From NCBI GenBank assembly GCA_963556495.2, contig OY747710.1, positions 23,191,500-23,255,499 of the forward strand: a stretch of 64,000 nt of DNA, in the 5' to 3' direction. Of the stretch, positions 59,050-64,000 are shown piece after piece; the stretch's first letter is position 1, and every line of letters starts with the position of its first letter. The position numbers and the translations under genes were made by a program. The notes under the pieces are model-generated. The model saw only the letters and a list, made by a program, of their open reading frames with translations, was not told where the DNA came from and did no database searches. Source of the DNA: Valencia hispanica. Taxonomy: Eukaryota > Chordata > Actinopteri > Cyprinodontiformes > Valenciidae.

Positions 59050-59668
59050 CATGAAGAATGAAACTTGCCATGGATAAACTTGCCTTGGAGTTGAAGACTC
59101 CATCATCCACCTGCTTCAACCATCCAACTGTCATCTGGACAAAGCAGGCATCACTGTGACGATCATGTTATTTGATTTCTCCAGTGCATTAACACAGTTC
59201 AGCCTAATTTGCTTTGCCAGAAACTCCTGAAGACACAGGCGGAGCCCTCAACAATCACTTGGATTAATGACTTCCTGACAGACCAGTTTGAGACTGAAGA
59301 ACTGTGTCAAACCAGGTGGTCAGCAGCCACAGGGGACTGTACTCACCTTTCTTTTTCACTCTGTACACCTGACTTCCAGCATAAGTCAGAGACCTGTCAT
59401 TTGCAAAAACACTGACTCTGCAGTCGTCAGGTGTATCAGAGATGGAGAAGAAGCTGCGTATAGAGAGCTGGTGGACCGCTTTGTGGCATGGTGTGGAAAC
59501 AATCATCTTACCTTGAATGTGAACAAAACAAAGATGATTGTAGATTCCAGAGGCAACAGGGTTGATTCAAACACTGTTTGCATCAAGGAAGAAGAATTGG
59601 AGGTGGTTGAGGAGTATAAATACTTCAGAGTTTACGTGGACAAGACTAGACTGGAGACTATTAAATGA
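59050..59668 (+). mobile_element. LINE reverse-transcriptase relic
   Basis: MLFDFSSAL, then a shortened stretch, then LTFLFHSVHLTSS, VRCIRDGEEAAYRELVDRFV AWCGNNHLTLNVNKTKMIVD and VVEEYKYFRVYVDK correspond to RT motifs of a common fish non-LTR family. The catalytic YxDD is degraded to NTDS, part of the finger domain is missing, and the copy ends at 59668. Dead. Confidence 0.75.
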
Positions 59669-60229
59669 TAGATATTAAAATGTGATTATTTAAAAACAAA
59701 CAAATTTGTGAAAATGAGAAATCTAGAAGGTGGAGATATGTTTTCACATCACTAAACTAATTAGGTTTAATTTGAGTTTGGACAACTATGCTAATAATTT
59801 TCTTTTCCTGTATTTTGTGTTGTTTTTACTGACAATTGACTTGTGCTTTGCTGCCACAGAAAAAACAAATGTTTGTAGAATAAAGCTATCTGAACCATGT
59901 GAGAAACTGAAACATTTTAATTGTAAATAAATTAAAATTAGACCTTTAAGACTTAACATCAGCCATGATAAAGAAAGAATATCTGTATTATTGAAGGTTG
60001 AATTGGAATGCAGCCCTCAAAGAACCTTAATTGGTGTCATTGTTTCAAATCAAAATGGCTGCCTTATAGCTTGCAGACATTTCAGCACCATTTTTTCAAC
60101 CTTTAATATATAGAATAGATGAGACAGATTACCATTTTTTATTATCTCAATTTCCCAAAGTCCATTGTTCAAAAGCAAGATATAATAAACTTGAATCTAA
60201 ATAAGAAAATCATGAAAATAAAAAGCTGT
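59669..60229. other. Intergenic spacer
   Basis: AT-rich sequence between the LINE relic and the inferred end of the adar transcript; nothing recognised. Confidence 0.4.
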
Positions 60230-63200
60230 TTTATTTTATTCATTTATTTTTTTTAGAAAATATATACATTAAAAACACAAATACATACACACAGACACAC
60301 TGCGTGAACAAGCATCAACATCCAAGCATCTATTGTTGCATACAGTGGGATCCAGAGGTCCGAGTCGACAAGCACCTGCACCATCGAACACTAAATATCA
60401 GATTTATTTTTCTCGTGTTCTTGAAACATATTTACTTAACATAAATAGTATTGCTACATTATGTGTTTAACTTAATTTATAATACCTCTGTTACAGATGA
60501 AATGTAAGAACCACATAAAATGTTGCAAAAAAAGAGGTGGCCCTCTGTTCTACAGCAGCAACTCAAAAGCTTAAAATCATTAAAAATAAGTGAAAAATCA
60601 AATAGTAGTTCTGTAGAGGAAGCAAACAGACACAGAACTGCCTGAAGTATCACTGAGTGCTTGCATAGCTCTTCCTTGTTTGGAAAAAAGGAAAACAAAA
60701 CGTCAGGCATATCTGAATGAGTATTAGCTAGAGCAAATACTGAATAACCTGTCTGCATTAGATCAAAAACGTACAAATCCTAAACAAGCTCCTGACACCA
60801 GACTCAGGCTTCTGAAACCCACTGTATGTCTGTATCCATGTATTTGTGTACAGCTCATGTATATATTGCATCATTAGTTTTCTTCAAGAAAAAACAGCGC
60901 CCCTTGCAGCCAACTAAGTTCCCCAACTTTGTAGTCCTCCTCAGAGAGCCACGCATCAAGGTCTAACCGCTTCCCATGTAGAAGCTCAAAGCAACGATTG
61001 AGGCTTTCAACATTACAAGAGAGAACAATAATTACAGATAAAAAAAATCAGAAGCACTCAAAAACCACATAAGCCAAAGAAACAGCAATATTGTACATGT
61101 TTCAGACTGTAACATGAAAATTACTCTATAAAAGCTTGTAGGCGAGGACAGATAAATCAACCAAAGGAATGCTTTTACCTAAGCGGAGTTAATTAAAACT
61201 ATGGTGACAACATGTCGAGGGATGTGCAGGGAACTAACAAAGACCTTGAATGTTAAAGCTGGTGTAAATCAGATCAATCAGGGTAAAACCACAAGCTTTA
61301 ACCACAATCTTTGGCTCTAAAAAAGCCTCTGATCAGTAAAAGTTAATCCTATGTACAGTTAAAGTTTGGGGACTTTATTTGAAGTTTAAAGCAAGGCCTC
61401 ATCTCTCCTAGCAACCACATTAGGTCAGTGCAGTTTTCAAATTAAATATAACTAAAATAAAATTTTAAAAACCCAGCAGCGCAGCCTTAAAGGAAAAATA
61501 ATGTAAATATATATAAAAAGAACAATCTTTGTTTCTAGTCAGAGCCAACGCAGGTATTTAAGTCTCCGGTGACTGCCAATGTGAAAATGTAATGACAACA
61601 TTGTGATCATGTTGCTGAGAACTCTTTGGGCTTTAAAATGAAGAAAAATAAATCAACTACAAAACTGTCTTTAGAAGTCAAAAAATTTACTTAAAAAATA
61701 GGCAGGAATGACCCTACAAGCCCAATGATTTAAATTCCCAACAGGAAAATATGTTTTTTTTGTCTCCAAGTCCTGTTTGTCACTTAATGGCATATGAATG
61801 ACACAAGCAGATCCATTTAACAATAATAAACTTCATCTGCTACATGTTTACATCTGAAAACTTAAAATATAGGAAATTACTAAATTTACCAATCCCATAG
61901 ATAATAAAACAAAAGCAGTTTTCCCAGTTTCACACTCTTCTGTGGGGAGGCAGTTACTGAGTGAAGAGTGCTCAGTGAGGTGTTTAAAATGAATTTAGAG
62001 CAAAAAAAGAGATGTGAGAAACTTTAAAAAAAAAGGAAATCATTCAGGCAGTGACCGAGCGAGAGAGAACAAGACTTTCTTCAGATTAAAAGTTGCTGTG
62101 TTTTGTCCCTTCCCTTTCAATCTCTGTCAATAGAACATACAGAATTTGGAAGTGGCAGGGTTTTGGAAACAAAGATACAGTAAGGGTCCACATTCTTTTT
62201 GAAATTTATATGGGAACTGTTCTTTTTGTAAAGCTAGCCACACTTACATTCCCAAATATAAAAGTATTTTGTTTTAAAATATTATTAAAGCACTGTTTTA
62301 TAGCAACAGTTCTCTCCCAGATTCATGTTATTATAAATATAAACAATTAATGACCATTCACATGCCTGAAAGAAATGTTATTTTGTTTTACATCAGATGT
62401 TACCGGTTGTAAAAAAAAACCCTGTCTGCATTAGCAGGTCAAAAATCTACAGATTGGAAATGAGCAACTAAATGCTAATTGGTGCATCTCTGCTAACAAC
62501 AGATGCAGAGGAGTCAAGTTGTGAGGATGACTTTTCCCTTAAATCTGCTAAGGCTGCTGCTGTCCCGCATTTTTGCTCATTTTAAACCAGAGCAAGTCAC
62601 TGACTTTTCATGTAATACAAGTATATTGTGCCTTTTTTTTTTTTTTTTTTTTTACTGAAGTTCAATTTCATTGACTGCTACAATGCAGGGTGATATTGGG
62701 CCAAAATAATTTCAGTCCTTGCAAATAGAAATAATAAACAATCCAATGACCAGGAATAATCTTGGTCCAGATTGTTTTGCAGTCTCCACTAACGAACAGT
62801 AAATAACATCCTTTACAAAACCAGCTCCAACAATGGAAGAATAAAACAGAACAGGCCCTGCACTCCAACGACAGAACAATTATTATTACAGGTTTTAAAG
62901 GTAATGCAAAAAAACAAAAGAAAAAACGTTAAACTGTTGAAGTTGTGCCGTGCAATGCTGACAGAGATGGAAACTGACCGACTGCAGAAAGTTCCTTTTG
63001 CATGTAGTGTTTACAGGGTTCTGTACAGCCCGTGGATCTCTCCCCAGCTCTGTCCTGTCAACTGTGACCTCATTCATACTTCAGGCTTTGCCCTTGACTC
63101 GTCCTGTCCCTTTCTATCAATCTCTCTGCAGCCTTCAACCATGTTCCATCAGAAGACACAGTTCTGGCCACTGGCTTTGTGCTGTTTGATTGTACTTTTA

Positions 63201-63296
63201 CTTTATTATGTCTGCAAACCCCACCCCTTCTACTTAATTTACTCCATCTTTCCATTTCCCCTCAGATGAATTTTAGGTAAAGCCCCCTGCATGGAT
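60230..63296 (-). other. adar: Probable adar 3'UTR
   Basis: Downstream of the adar stop codon the minus strand runs about 3 kb almost free of interspersed repeats, unlike the rest of the window. Clustered AATAAA signals occur at 60248-60230, with another near 60418, so a long 3'UTR is plausible. A T-run at 62631-62653 (A-run on the minus strand) lies within it. The end is inferred, not seen. Confidence 0.45.
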
Positions 63297-63621
63297 TTAC
63301 GCCTCCGCCTGCTTGTACTCCACTACCCCTCCGTTTTTACTGTTCCCATATCCCACAGGGACGCTTCCCCCATTGTTTCTGGTTCCCTCCGATGCCTCAA
63401 AGTTCTTTTCCTCCAGCGGCTTGCCAATCCATGCTCCGTAGCCGTGGACGCAGAGAGCTTCAAAGAACTGCTGCTTGGCAAGTTGGAAGGGCATGGCCGA
63501 CATCTTGGCCTGAGCGTAGGAGGGCAGAGAGAGGAGGTCTGTGCGGTCGCACCTCTGGCACAGAGAGCGAAACAGGCAGAACAGGTTGGACTTGGACACT
63601 CGGGACATGGCCTGTTTGTTC
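63297..63621 (-). CDS. adar: ADAR1 adenosine deaminase, terminal coding exon
   Basis: Encodes the last 107 residues of double-stranded-RNA-specific adenosine deaminase, the nuclear/cytoplasmic enzyme that converts adenosine to inosine and prevents sensing of self dsRNA. The peptide SRVSKSNLFCLFRSLCQRCD, then DLLSLPSYAQAK, AKQQFFEALCVHGYGAWIGK and PLEEKNF, aligns with the C-terminal end of the ADAR1 deaminase domain (human ends with ...GYGNWISKPQEEKNF plus a few residues). ADARB1 ends differently. The exon begins at acceptor CGTCCAG|GAAC (63621) and stops at TAA 63299-63297. The zinc-binding catalytic residues lie in exons beyond the window. About 30 residues (EASEGTRNNGG...YKQAEA) follow the usual end and have no clear counterpart. 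Confidence 0.85.
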
Positions 63622-64000
63622 CTGGACGGGGAAACATTGGAGGATTATTTAGGTTTGTATTAATGGGGGAAAAATGGAAAACCAACCATGATAGTTGTGG
63701 AAAACAGAAACAAAACCATGTCACAATTCTACATAAACTATCTATGCCGTCTTAGGTAGTCTTATGTTGTGAACTAAAGCAAAGACTGAAAGTCTATAAA
63801 AAAGGCACATACATACATATATATGTACATAACGTAAACACCCCAAAAAATTAAAGTGTTGCACACTGCAACCGATTTAAAGCAGCTATTATTTTGGAAT
63901 TCTACAAGGGAACACATGAATCCAGGATAACTTCTAATAAAACTTAAATTCTCTGAAAATCATGTAGATGAGAAATTATAGATTTTATGGATGAATGTAA
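63622..64000 (-). other. adar: adar last intron (partial)
   Basis: Minus-strand intron upstream of the terminal exon, with a pyrimidine-rich stretch before the acceptor (CCTCCAATGTTTCCCCGTCC AG). No further exon before the window edge. Confidence 0.65.

Noticed and set aside
63291..63755. Long plus-strand frame opposite the adar exon
   Set aside because: Antisense shadow; the minus-strand frame has clear ADAR1 homology and a splice acceptor.

Overview
The window looks like a piece of a ray-finned (teleost, probably percomorph) fish chromosome. It is AT-rich, has very low gene density and is packed with teleost-type interspersed repeats: Tc1/mariner, PIF/Harbinger, hAT and TTAA-target DNA transposons, L2/CR1-type LINEs and tRNA-headed SINEs. 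Only two host genes are visible, both on the minus strand and both incomplete.

(1) About 30.1-31.2 kb: the first coding exon of a small-conductance calcium-activated potassium channel, best matching kcnn3 (SK3). It carries the cytosolic N-terminus and the start of S1, and ends in a clean splice donor. No later channel exon lies to its left, so positions 1-30124 are read as part of one intron longer than 30 kb. (2) About 60.2-63.6 kb: the terminal coding exon of adar (ADAR1, double-stranded RNA adenosine deaminase) with a probable 3 kb 3'UTR. adar and KCNN3 are close neighbours in human 1q21.3, so the pair supports both gene calls and suggests conserved linkage.

Layout. 0-3.4 kb: an L2-like LINE split by a 974 bp TTAA-flanked hairpin transposon, with a second insert in its tail. 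3.7-4.1 kb: a SINE with a 10 bp target duplication. 9.1-10.9 kb: a decayed Tc1 element with a foreign insert. 11.5-18 kb: LINE tails, simple repeats and hairpins. 19.0-20.7 kb: a hAT MITE and a long pyrimidine-rich minisatellite. 22.4-25.1 kb: two Tc1/mariner elements. 28-30 kb: a SINE and a possible DNA element. 32.6-34.2 kb: a young Tc1 copy with perfect termini. 34.5-37.5 kb: a hAT-like element holding a SINE, then stacked LINE 3' ends. 40.6-41 kb: a purine-rich minisatellite, the reverse complement of the 19-20 kb type. 43.0-43.6 kb: a non-autonomous DNA element. 46.5-47.7 kb: three SINE copies, one with a large GGAT expansion. 51.6-54.7 kb: a mariner MITE next to a Tc1 element split by a LINE. 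56-58.4 kb: a three-level nest of repeats ending in a PIF/Harbinger element. 59.1-59.7 kb: a LINE reverse-transcriptase relic.

I did not find a new multi-gene system. The most interesting items are the Harbinger nest, whose Myb/SANT-like accessory gene keeps readable splice sites while one deletion has fused its 3' part to the transposase gene; the TTAA element with a large internal palindrome; and the well-dated layers of insertions within insertions. Family names for repeats come from recognition of typical termini and protein motifs, not from a database search.
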